Shown: positions 1 to 8,632 of the stretch, one piece after another
How positions within the stretch are numbered: position 1 is the stretch's first letter
Layout: each line of letters starts with the position of its first letter
Origin: Blastococcus sp. CT_GayMR16
Lineage (GTDB): Bacteria; Actinomycetota; Actinomycetes; Mycobacteriales; Geodermatophilaceae
Length of the DNA: 58,621 bases
Reading direction: 5' to 3'
Assembly: GCF_004570875.1 (NCBI RefSeq)
Contig: NZ_SPQK01000024.1
Location: 1 to 58,621, forward strand
Position numbers and translations under genes: made by a program
Notes under the pieces: model-generated
The model's input: only the letters and a program-made list of their open reading frames with translations
What the model was told of the DNA's origin: nothing
Database searches by the model: none

Positions 1-1343
1 TGCTCGACGTCCAGGAGCTGCTCAGCGACTCCGGGATCGGCCGCGAGATGCACGTCATCGTCGGGCAGGGGCAGCTCGACGCCGTCCTGTCCGGCCGCCC
101 CGAGGACCGCCGGGCCTTCATCGAGGACGCCGCGGCGCGTCAGAGCGAGACCGAGGCGCGGCTCGCCGTCCGCACCGCCGAGGAGCGGACCCGCGCCCTG
201 CACGGCCGGGCCGAGTCCCTGCGCCGCCAGGCCCGGCAGGAGCGGGCCGCCCGGGAACGGGCTGCGGCGGCGAGAGTGGCCCGGGAGCGCGGCGCGGCTG
301 TGGCCGCCTCCGTGCGGGTCGACGCGGAGACGGCGCTCGCCGCCCTCGCGACCTCACTGGCACGGGCCGCCGTCGAACGCGACGAGCTCACGTCCGCTCG
401 GAGTTCCTTCGAGGCGGAGCTGCTCGAGGTCCGGGGCCGCGTGCGCGCGGCCACCGCCGAGCTGGACCGGCTGACCGACGAGGTGCACCGCGACGAGGTC
501 GCCCGCGCCGAGCAGCGGTACCGGATCGAGGCGCTGGAGATCCGCGCCGCCGAGGAGTACGGCGTCGACCTGCCGACGCTGCTGGCCGAGTACGGGCCCG
601 CCGCGCCGGTGCCGCCCACGCCCCAGCAGGTGGCCGCGGCCGAGGCGGCGGGGGAGCCCGAGCCCGACCCGGTGCCCTACGAGCGCGCCGTCCAGGAGCG
701 ACGGGCCGCGAAGGCCGAGCGCGACCTCACGACCCTCGGCAAGGTCAACCCGCTGGCGCTGGAGGAGTTCGCGGCGCTGGAGGAGCGGCACGGTTTCCTC
801 GCCACGCAGCTCGAGGACCTCAAGTCCACCCGGCGCGACCTGCTCACCGTCGTCCGGGAGGTGGACGAGCGGATCCACGAGGTCTTCGCCGCGGCCTTCG
901 CCGACGTCCAGCGCGAGTTCGAGATCGTGTTCGCCACCCTGTTCCCGGGCGGCCACGGCCGGCTGCTGCTCACCGAGCCCGACGACCTGCTCGCCACCGG
1001 CATCGAGATCGAGGCCCGGCCGCCGGGGAAGAAGGTCAAGCGGCTGTCGCTGCTCTCCGGCGGCGAGCGCTCGCTGACCGCCGTCGCCCTGCTCGTCGCG
1101 ATCTTCCGGGCCCGGCCCTCGCCCTTCTACGTGCTCGACGAGGTCGAGGCGGCGCTCGACGACGTCAACCTCGGCCGGTTGCTGAGCCTCGTCGAGCAGC
1201 TCCGCGCCACGTCGCAGCTGATCATCATCACGCACCAGAAGCGGACGATGGAGATCGCCGACGCCCTCTACGGCGTCAGCATGCGCGGCGACGGCATCAC
1301 CGGCGTCATCAGCCAGCGGCTGCGCGAGCTGGAGACGGCGTAG
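1..1343 (+). CDS. smc: Chromosome segregation SMC protein, 3' part, with apparent internal deletion
   Basis: The coding frame is open from the window edge, so the N-terminal ATPase half begins outside. What is seen starts with the N-terminal head text GIGREMHVIVGQGQLDAVL, continues to RRAFIEDAA, and then passes directly into text normally found far downstream (SETEARLAVRTAEER). A coiled coil follows, then the C-terminal head with the ABC signature LSLLSGGERSLTA near base 1050, Walker B FYVLDEVEAALDD near 1130 and the H-loop IIITHQKR near 1220. SMC normally folds into a long antiparallel coiled coil with a hinge and compacts chromosomes with ScpAB. From this point the family usually has about 1,040 more residues; only 431 are present here, so the hinge and most of the coil appear missing, in frame. 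Identity is certain from both head motifs. Whether the deletion is real or an assembly error cannot be told. Confidence 0.9.
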   Translation, partial: LDVQELLSDSGIGREMHVIVGQGQLDAVLSGRPEDRRAFIEDAAARQSETEARLAVRTAEERTRALHGRAESLRRQARQERAARERAAAARVARERGAAVAASVRVDAETALAALATSLARAAVERDELTSARSSFEAELLEVRGRVRAATAELDRLTDEVHRDEVARAEQRYRIEALEIRAAEEYGVDLPTLLAEYGPAAPVPPTPQQVAAAEAAGEPEPDPVPYERAVQERRAAKAERDLTTLGKVNPLALEEFAALEERHGFLATQLEDLKSTRRDLLTVVREVDERIHEVFAAAFADVQREFEIVFATLFPGGHGRLLLTEPDDLLATGIEIEARPPGKKVKRLSLLSGGERSLTAVALLVAIFRARPSPFYVLDEVEAALDDVNLGRLLSLVEQLRATSQLIIITHQKRTMEIADALYGVSMRGDGITGVISQRLRELETA

Positions 1344-1352
1344 CCGAGCCGT

Positions 1353-2165
1353 TCAGACGCCGGAGCGGACCTCGAGATCCACCATCAGCGGAAGGTGGTC
1401 CGACGCGCCCGCGCCGTCCAGCACCTGTGCCGCCGCGACGGCGACGCCCTGGGTCACCCAGGCCTGGTCGATCCGCCGGTGCGGGGAGCGCGCCGGGTGG
1501 GTGTTCCCCTCGTCGTGCTGCCAGAACTTCCAGCCGGCCCGGTCGTCGCGCTCGTTCGCCAGCTCCCAGGCGTCGCCGAACTTCTGCCGCAGCGTCATGA
1601 GTTCCGGCGCGTCCGGGGCCGCGTTGAAGTCGCCGACCACGATGCCGGTCTCCATCGGACCGGTGTGCAGCTCGGCCAGCGCGGCCACCTGGGCGGCGCG
1701 GTCGCCGCTCTTGCGGCTCAGGTGCGTGGTCGTCACCCACAGCGCCCCGCCGTCCAGCTCGATCATCGTGCGCAGCGCGCTGCGCGGCTCCCCGCCGCCC
1801 GGCAACCGGTGCACGTCGCTGATCAGGAGGGGCAGCCGGGAGAGCAGGGCGTTGCCGTATTCGCCGCGCGGCTGACCACCGGGCCGGGGCTCGTCGACCG
1901 CCGGCCCCCAGGCCAGCTGCATGTCCAGCGCCCGCGAGAGCAGCAGCGCCTGGTCCACGTTCTCGCTGCGCGGACCGAAGTGCCGGTCGACCTCCTGGAG
2001 GCAGATCACGTCCGCGTCCGCCGCGGCCAGGACCGTCGCCAGCCGGGGGAGGTCGTGCCGGCCGTCGTCCCCGACGCCGTGGTGGATGTTGAACGAGACC
2101 AGCCGCACCGGGATGGGCGGTTGGTCGGGACCGGGGGCCGGCCGCATTCCGGGAGCACCAGTCAT
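1353..2165 (-). CDS. Endonuclease/exonuclease/phosphatase family hydrolase
   Basis: 270 residues with the metal-dependent EEP (DNase I-like) fold read from its motifs: SFNIHHG near the N-terminus, the catalytic glutamate in ICLQEVD, TTHLS in the middle, the GDFNAAPD motif around residue 170, and the C-terminal SDHLPL. The family cleaves phosphodiester or phosphomonoester bonds in nucleic acids, lipids or small molecules; the substrate cannot be read from the sequence. No signal peptide is visible, so it is probably cytoplasmic. It lies 13 bases downstream of the PhoD-like phosphatase on the same strand and is probably co-transcribed with it, convergent to smc. The ATG start at 2165 gives MTGAPGM. 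Confidence 0.85.
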   Translation of the reverse strand: MTGAPGMRPAPGPDQPPIPVRLVSFNIHHGVGDDGRHDLPRLATVLAAADADVICLQEVDRHFGPRSENVDQALLLSRALDMQLAWGPAVDEPRPGGQPRGEYGNALLSRLPLLISDVHRLPGGGEPRSALRTMIELDGGALWVTTTHLSRKSGDRAAQVAALAELHTGPMETGIVVGDFNAAPDAPELMTLRQKFGDAWELANERDDRAGWKFWQHDEGNTHPARSPHRRIDQAWVTQGVAVAAAQVLDGAGASDHLPLMVDLEVRSGV

Positions 2166-2178
2166 GCGCGCAAGCCTG

Positions 2179-3834
2179 TCACCCCTGGGAGAGCGGCAGG
2201 TCGAGGACCTGGCGCAGGTCGGGCTGACCGAGATCGGTCACCGACAGCTGGAACCGCGCCTCCCGGCCCGACAGCACCAGCTCCCCGATCTGGTTGCCGA
2301 AGAACGGGCCGGCCTGCTTGTCCCATTCGAGAACGCTCGGCTCGGCCCTCGCCGCTCTCGCCAGGGTCGCCGTGAATCTCTTCGCCCAGCGGCTCCAGCC
2401 GATCCGGAAGCCGACCCGGATCGGGTGCGGCGCCTGGTTGTGCAGGGGCGAGACCGTCAGCTGGTGCACCCGGCCGGTCAGTCCGGCGGGCTGCACGAGC
2501 TCCGCGGCGTAGGCGTGGTGGACGTCGCCGGAGAGCACGAGCGCCGTCGCCGGGGCGGGTCCGTGGTCACCGCGGGCCACCGACGTCAGCGCCCGGCCCA
2601 GCCGCTCGAAGGACTCCCCGAACGCGGCCCAGTGCTCCAGGTCCGCGGCCTGCCGCAGCTTCTCGGCCTGCCTGCCCCGCCACGCACCCTCGTGCCGCAC
2701 GTTGAGCGTCTCGTTCCACCGCTCGATGTTGTGGATGGCGTGCGGCAGCAGCCAGGGCAGCGACGTGCCGATGATCAGGTGCTGCACGCCCTCCTCGACA
2801 CCCCGCTGCATCGCCGCCTCGATCCAGGCGAACTCCTCGTCGTCGACCATCCGGCGCCCCTGCTCGTCGAGCACCCGGCCGGCCCGGCTGTCGATCATGA
2901 TCAGCCGGGCGTCACCCCAGTGCCGCACGAAGCTCCAGCGGATGCTCGCCGGCTCGGTGTCGGCCCGCTCGGCCATCTCGCGCAGCATCGGCTCGGCGTC
3001 ATCGGAGTCCTCGTGCAGCCCCTTGACGGCCTGCCAGGTCTTGTTCTCGGCCAGCTCCTGTGGGCTGAGGTTGCCGAGGTGCTGGTAGATCCAGTAGCTG
3101 ACCAGGCCGCCGCTGATCCGGGCGCTCCACCAGTCCTCCGCGGTGACCTCGCGGCGCCAGGCCGCCGAGGTGTTCCAGTCGTCGATCATCTCGTGGTCGT
3201 CGAAGATCATCGACGACGGGATCGTCGACAGCAGCCAGCGGACGCCGGGATCGCTCCAGGACTCCGCGTAGAGCCGGGTGTACTCCTCGAAATCGCTCAC
3301 CTGGGCGTCGGGCGGCGCCTCCTCGCCCCGGCGCAGGCTCAGCCACGAGCGGGTCGGCGGCGTCAGCTCGTCGGCGTAGACCTGGTCGCCGAGGAGCACC
3401 AGCGCGTCGGGCCACGCCTCCTCCGGCTGGTGCGCGACGCGCTCGGCGTAGGCGTCGAGTGCGTCCGGCGGGATGCGATCGGCGCTGTCGGCCGTCCCCG
3501 GCGTCGCGTAGCGGCAGGAGCCGAAGGCGATGCGGAAGCCGCCCTCGTCGCCCGGAGTGCGGATCCGGCTCGGCGGGAACGACGACTGCGGCGGCGGCCA
3601 CACCGCCGCCCCGTCCAGGTGCACCCCGTACGGAGTCGTGCTGCCCGGCTCGAGGTCCTCGACCACCACCAGCGCGTAGTGGTGCCCGCTGACGCAGAAC
3701 GTCCGTGCCCGGCGCCCCAGGATCTCGACCTCGCAGGGCCGGTCGGTCTCGACCCACAGGGTGGCCGACACCGGGTCGACGTGGCGCAGGAGGGGCCCGA
3801 GCAGCAGCTCCGGGAAGCGTGGATCGGAAGGCAT
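2179..3834 (-). CDS. PhoD-like alkaline phosphatase family protein
   Basis: About 551 residues. The PhoD-type metallophosphatase core is visible as FGSCRYATPG, ALVLLGDQVYADE, MIFDDHEMIDDWN and LVLSGDVHHAYAAEL, which together carry the Asp/His/Asn ligands of a binuclear (Fe/Ca) centre. Classical PhoD is exported by Tat, but this protein has no twin-arginine signal and starts directly with an N-terminal beta domain (LRHVDPVSATLWVET), so it is likely cytoplasmic and may act on nucleotides or other phosphodiesters. I chose the ATG at 3834 (MPSDPRFPE); a GTG at 3852 would add six residues. It is the first gene of a two-gene minus-strand unit with the EEP hydrolase and is divergent from ftsY, which starts 45 bases away. 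Confidence 0.85.
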   Translation of the reverse strand: MPSDPRFPELLLGPLLRHVDPVSATLWVETDRPCEVEILGRRARTFCVSGHHYALVVVEDLEPGSTTPYGVHLDGAAVWPPPQSSFPPSRIRTPGDEGGFRIAFGSCRYATPGTADSADRIPPDALDAYAERVAHQPEEAWPDALVLLGDQVYADELTPPTRSWLSLRRGEEAPPDAQVSDFEEYTRLYAESWSDPGVRWLLSTIPSSMIFDDHEMIDDWNTSAAWRREVTAEDWWSARISGGLVSYWIYQHLGNLSPQELAENKTWQAVKGLHEDSDDAEPMLREMAERADTEPASIRWSFVRHWGDARLIMIDSRAGRVLDEQGRRMVDDEEFAWIEAAMQRGVEEGVQHLIIGTSLPWLLPHAIHNIERWNETLNVRHEGAWRGRQAEKLRQAADLEHWAAFGESFERLGRALTSVARGDHGPAPATALVLSGDVHHAYAAELVQPAGLTGRVHQLTVSPLHNQAPHPIRVGFRIGWSRWAKRFTATLARAARAEPSVLEWDKQAGPFFGNQIGELVLSGREARFQLSVTDLGQPDLRQVLDLPLSQG

Positions 3835-3878
3835 GGGTCCAGCCTGTCTCACCGGGGTCGTGCTGAGAGACTCCGGTC

Positions 3879-5063
3879 ATGGAATTCGTGCTGATCGCGA
3901 TCGCGATCCTCGTCGTCGCGCTGATCCTCGGGGTCTCCCTGCTGGTCGGCCGGGGACGCCGGACCGTGCGCCTGGACGACGACGCGGCGGCGGGCACGAC
4001 CCTGACCCGCCCGCGGCCTCCGCAGCCCACGGCACCCCCGGTCGAGCAGCCCGACGCCGTGGTCCCGGACGCGGCGCCGTCCGTGGAGCTGCCGCCGGCC
4101 GAGCCCGAGCCGGGGCTCACGTTCGAGACCCCGCCGCCGTCCGCGGGCCGGCTGATCCGGCTGCGCTCGCGGCTGGCGCGGTCGCAGTCCTCCCTGGGCC
4201 GGGGGCTGCTGACCGTTCTCGCGCGGGAGAAGCTCACCGAGGACGACTGGGAGGAGGTCGAGGAGACCCTCCTGGCCGCCGACGTGGGGGTGGCGGCCAC
4301 CACGCAGATCGTCGACCGGCTGCGCACGCAGTCGATGGTGCTGGCGACCGCCTCGGGCTCAGGGCTGCGGGACCTGCTGGTCGACCAGCTCACCGCCGTC
4401 CTCGGACCCGACATGGACCGGACCCTCGGCACCGACCGCCACGACGGTCAGCCCGGCGTCGTCCTCGTCGTCGGCGTGAACGGCGCCGGCAAGACGACGA
4501 CGGTCGGCAAGATCGCCCGTGTCCTCGTCGGCGACGGCAAGAGCGTGGTCCTCGGGGCCGCCGACACCTTCCGCGCCGCCGCCGCCGACCAGCTGGAGAC
4601 CTGGGGCGAGCGGGTGGGCGTCCTGACCGTCCGCGGCCGCGAGGGCGGCGATCCGGCCTCGGTGGCCTTCGAGGCGGTGCGCACCGGTGTCGAGGGCGAG
4701 GTGGACGTCGTCCTGATCGACACCGCCGGCCGGCTGCACACGAAGTCGGGGCTGATGGACGAGCTCGGCAAGATCAAGCGGGTCGTGGAGAAGCAGTCGC
4801 CGGTCACGGAGGTGCTGCTCGTGCTCGACGCCACCACCGGCCAGAACGGCATCGTCCAGGCCCGCGTCTTCACCGAGGCGGTCACCGTCACCGGCGTCGT
4901 CCTCACCAAGCTCGACGGCACCGCGAAGGGCGGCATCGTCGTGTCGGTGCAGCGCGAGCTCGGCATCCCGGTGAAGCTGATCGGGCTGGGGGAGGGGGCC
5001 GACGACCTTGCCCCGTTCGAGCCCCGGGCGTTCGCGGAGGCGCTGGTGGGCGGCGAGGACTAG
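3879..5063 (+). CDS. ftsY: Signal recognition particle receptor FtsY
   Basis: 394 residues. An N-terminal transmembrane segment (about residues 2-25) and an acidic/proline-rich linker lead into the NG domain from about residue 95. GTPase motifs: G1 GVNGAGKTTT, the insertion-box text DTFRAAAADQL, G3 DTAGRLHT and G4 TKLDGTAKGG. FtsY docks the Ffh-bound ribosome at the membrane; ffh lies about 6 kb downstream on the same strand. The N-terminal membrane anchor is the usual actinobacterial form. The stop codon overlaps by three bases the stop of the convergent SnoaL-like gene. Confidence 0.97.
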   Translation: MEFVLIAIAILVVALILGVSLLVGRGRRTVRLDDDAAAGTTLTRPRPPQPTAPPVEQPDAVVPDAAPSVELPPAEPEPGLTFETPPPSAGRLIRLRSRLARSQSSLGRGLLTVLAREKLTEDDWEEVEETLLAADVGVAATTQIVDRLRTQSMVLATASGSGLRDLLVDQLTAVLGPDMDRTLGTDRHDGQPGVVLVVGVNGAGKTTTVGKIARVLVGDGKSVVLGAADTFRAAAADQLETWGERVGVLTVRGREGGDPASVAFEAVRTGVEGEVDVVLIDTAGRLHTKSGLMDELGKIKRVVEKQSPVTEVLLVLDATTGQNGIVQARVFTEAVTVTGVVLTKLDGTAKGGIVVSVQRELGIPVKLIGLGEGADDLAPFEPRAFAEALVGGED

Positions 5064-5407
5064 TCCAGTTCGACGGCGTAGGACGTGATGGACGTGACGA
5101 GCCCGTCGCTGAACTCGTAGATGTCGCAGGAGGAGACGAGGCTGACCTCGCCGTCGGCGTCCACGTATCGGCCGATCACGTCCACCGCAGCGGCGTCCGT
5201 CCCGGCGATGACGACGAAGCGCTGGAACTCCGCCGTCCCCGAGGAGAGCTCCCTGAGCGTGGCCTCGCAGACCTCGACGACCGCGTCGCGCCCGGTCAGC
5301 GTGCCCTCCCCGACGGAGATCCAGCGGACGTCCGGGGCGAGGGCGGGATAGGCCTCACGGAACCGGTGCCCGGAGAAGGCCTCGGCGATCTGTCGCGGCG
5401 TGGTCAC
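5060..5407 (-). CDS. SnoaL/NTF2-like domain protein
   Basis: 115 residues starting at a GTG (VTTPRQIAEAF). The pattern of a helical start, YPALAPDVRWISVGEGTLTG, a central VEVCEATLREL helix and a C-terminal beta sheet ending DGLVTSITSYAVELD is that of nuclear-transport-factor-2-like (SnoaL) proteins, cone-shaped folds that bind small hydrophobic ligands or act as isomerases or hydrolases. No function can be assigned. The start overlaps the nickel/cobalt permease stop by four bases, so the two are probably translated together. A longer open frame in the same phase continues upstream but is antisense-like text and was discarded. Confidence 0.7.
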   Translation of the reverse strand: MTTPRQIAEAFSGHRFREAYPALAPDVRWISVGEGTLTGRDAVVEVCEATLRELSSGTAEFQRFVVIAGTDAAAVDVIGRYVDADGEVSLVSSCDIYEFSDGLVTSITSYAVELD

Positions 5408-6516
5408 AGTGGCAGTCCTTCCGGCGTCCAGCGCTCCTCGATGCGGCCGAACCGCCAGACCGCCAGCGCCACGGCCCAGGTGAGGACGAACAGCCCCACG
5501 ATGCCGAAGCCGACGTAGCCGAGGTCCAGCGAGGCGATCCACACCAGCGGGCCGGAGTCGATGCCGAGGCGCTCGACGAGCAGGCCGGTGAGCACCAGCA
5601 TCCCGATGACGAGGGCGACGGTCACCGACAGCAGGGTGACGGCGAGGTTGTAGAAGACCTTGCGGACCGGCTTGAGGAACGCCCAGCCGTAGGCCCGCGA
5701 CATGAGGACGCCGTCCGCGGTGTCGAAGAGGCTCATGCCGGCGGCGAACAGGATCGGCAGGACGAGGATCGCGTACCAGGGCAGGACGAACGCCGCCGAG
5801 CCGGCCGCGAGCACGAGCAGGGCGACCTGCGTGGCGGTGTCGAAGCCGAGGCCCATCAGCAGGCCCACCGGGTACAGGTGCCACGGCTTGCTGACCCGCC
5901 GGGTCACGCGGCCGAGGATCCGGGCGAGGAAGCCCCGGTTGTGCAGGTGCCGCTCGAGCTCGGCCTCGTCGTACTCGCCGGTGCGCATCCGGCGGAACAC
6001 CTTGGCGATGCCGACCGCGGCGACGAGGTTCATCACGCCGATGAGCACCAGGAACGCGCCGGCCACGATGGTGCCCACCAGGGCGAGGGTCTGGCCGACC
6101 TGGTTCTCCTCGTTCTGGACGACGCCGGCGACCGAGCGCACCCCGGCCACGAGCAGCAGGCTCGCGGCGAACACGACCGAGGAGTGGCCGAGGGAGAACC
6201 AGAAGCCCGCGCTGACCGAGGACGTGCCGTCCCCGACGAGCTTGCGGGTGGTGTTGTCGATCGAGGCGATGTGGTCGGCGTCGAAGGCGTGCCGGACACC
6301 CAGCATGTACGCCGTCAGGCCGACCCCGACGCCCAGGACGCCGGTGCTGCCGAGCTGGTAGTCGCGCGGGGCGACGGCAAAGATCAGCACGCCCCAGCCG
6401 ACGAGGTGCAGGAGCAGGACGAACCCGGCCATCCCGGCGAGCGACCGTCGTTCCCGCGCGGGCATCGGGGCTGCGGTGGTCGCTGCGCGCTGGTCCGCCT
6501 GGACTCCTGAGGTCAC
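5404..6516 (-). CDS. NiCoT-family nickel/cobalt permease
   Basis: 370 residues, about eight predicted membrane helices. The family signature RHAFDADHIASIDN is present near residue 75, along with the second motif LGFDTATQ and the LFDTADG text near the middle; the histidines and aspartates of the first motif bind Ni2+ or Co2+. NiCoT (HoxN/NixA) carriers import nickel or cobalt using the proton gradient, feeding urease, Ni-hydrogenase, Ni-SOD or cobalamin enzymes; none of these is in this window. Metal preference cannot be read. The start is taken at GTG 6516; an ATG 51 bases inside (MPARERRS) is an alternative, and neither has a clear Shine-Dalgarno. A Nur-like palindrome lies 15 bases upstream of the GTG, suggesting nickel repression. 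Confidence 0.9.
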   Translation of the reverse strand: MTSGVQADQRAATTAAPMPARERRSLAGMAGFVLLLHLVGWGVLIFAVAPRDYQLGSTGVLGVGVGLTAYMLGVRHAFDADHIASIDNTTRKLVGDGTSSVSAGFWFSLGHSSVVFAASLLLVAGVRSVAGVVQNEENQVGQTLALVGTIVAGAFLVLIGVMNLVAAVGIAKVFRRMRTGEYDEAELERHLHNRGFLARILGRVTRRVSKPWHLYPVGLLMGLGFDTATQVALLVLAAGSAAFVLPWYAILVLPILFAAGMSLFDTADGVLMSRAYGWAFLKPVRKVFYNLAVTLLSVTVALVIGMLVLTGLLVERLGIDSGPLVWIASLDLGYVGFGIVGLFVLTWAVALAVWRFGRIEERWTPEGLPL

Positions 6517-6530
6517 GGTCGCGGAGCTTA

Positions 6531-6547
6531 CTGCGAACTGTTCGCAA
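6531..6547. promoter_or_regulatory. Candidate Nur-type operator before the Ni/Co permease
   Basis: A perfect inverted repeat TGCGAA-CTG-TTCGCA sits at 6532-6546. Written as 17 bases it is CTGCGAACTGTTCGCAA, which keeps the TGC and GCA arms nine bases apart as in the nickel-uptake-regulator (Nur, Fur family) consensus TTGCAA-N5-TTGCAA. It lies directly upstream of the permease start on the minus strand. The palindrome is seen; the regulator is inferred. Confidence 0.5.
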
Positions 6548-6842
6548 CAAGCTCGTCGGGGAGGACGACGGAACAGCCCTCCGTGTGGTCGACGTCACTG
6601 GATGCCGGTCGCGCAACACGACTGGAACGAAACGACCGGACACGCGGACGGGAGTTCACCGTCCCGAAACTTCTCGGCGACCGCCCCCGAAACACGGCGA
6701 CGGCACGGTGAGCGCCACGTCGCCGCTCCGTCGGAGCAGCGACAGCTCACCCCACCCTCGCCCGGTGTGCCCCAGGTATCCCGGGCTCCTCTCCGTGGCT
6801 TTCCCTCAGACAGGGCCACACCGACACCGTCAGGAGGTTGCC
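6547..6842. other. Non-coding region between the Ni/Co permease and amt
   Basis: About 300 bases separate the divergent permease and amt genes. Open frames run through it but start far upstream of the real amt start and have no resemblance to any family. It holds a GlnR-like box at 6655-6670 and further GAAAC elements at 6629 and 6689. The amt ribosome binding site AGGAGG at 6832-6837 ends the region. Confidence 0.6.
6655..6670 (+). promoter_or_regulatory. Candidate GlnR box upstream of amt
   Basis: TTCAC-CGTCCC-GAAAC matches the actinobacterial GlnR element GTnAC-N6-GAAAC in nine of the ten specified or half-specified positions. Two more GAAAC half-sites lie at 6629-6633 and 6689-6693. GlnR is the known activator of amt-glnB-glnD operons in Streptomyces and relatives, and this box is about 170 bases upstream of the amt start, a plausible position for an activator. 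Confidence 0.5.
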
Positions 6843-8536
<1,694 letters not shown>

Positions 8537-8632
8537 CGTCGGCGCTCTGATCCACCGGCACTGAACACTCCGTCGGCCGGGGTGGTGGGATCGCCCGCCA
8601 CCCCGGTCGACTGTCATGGACGAGGGGGAGAC

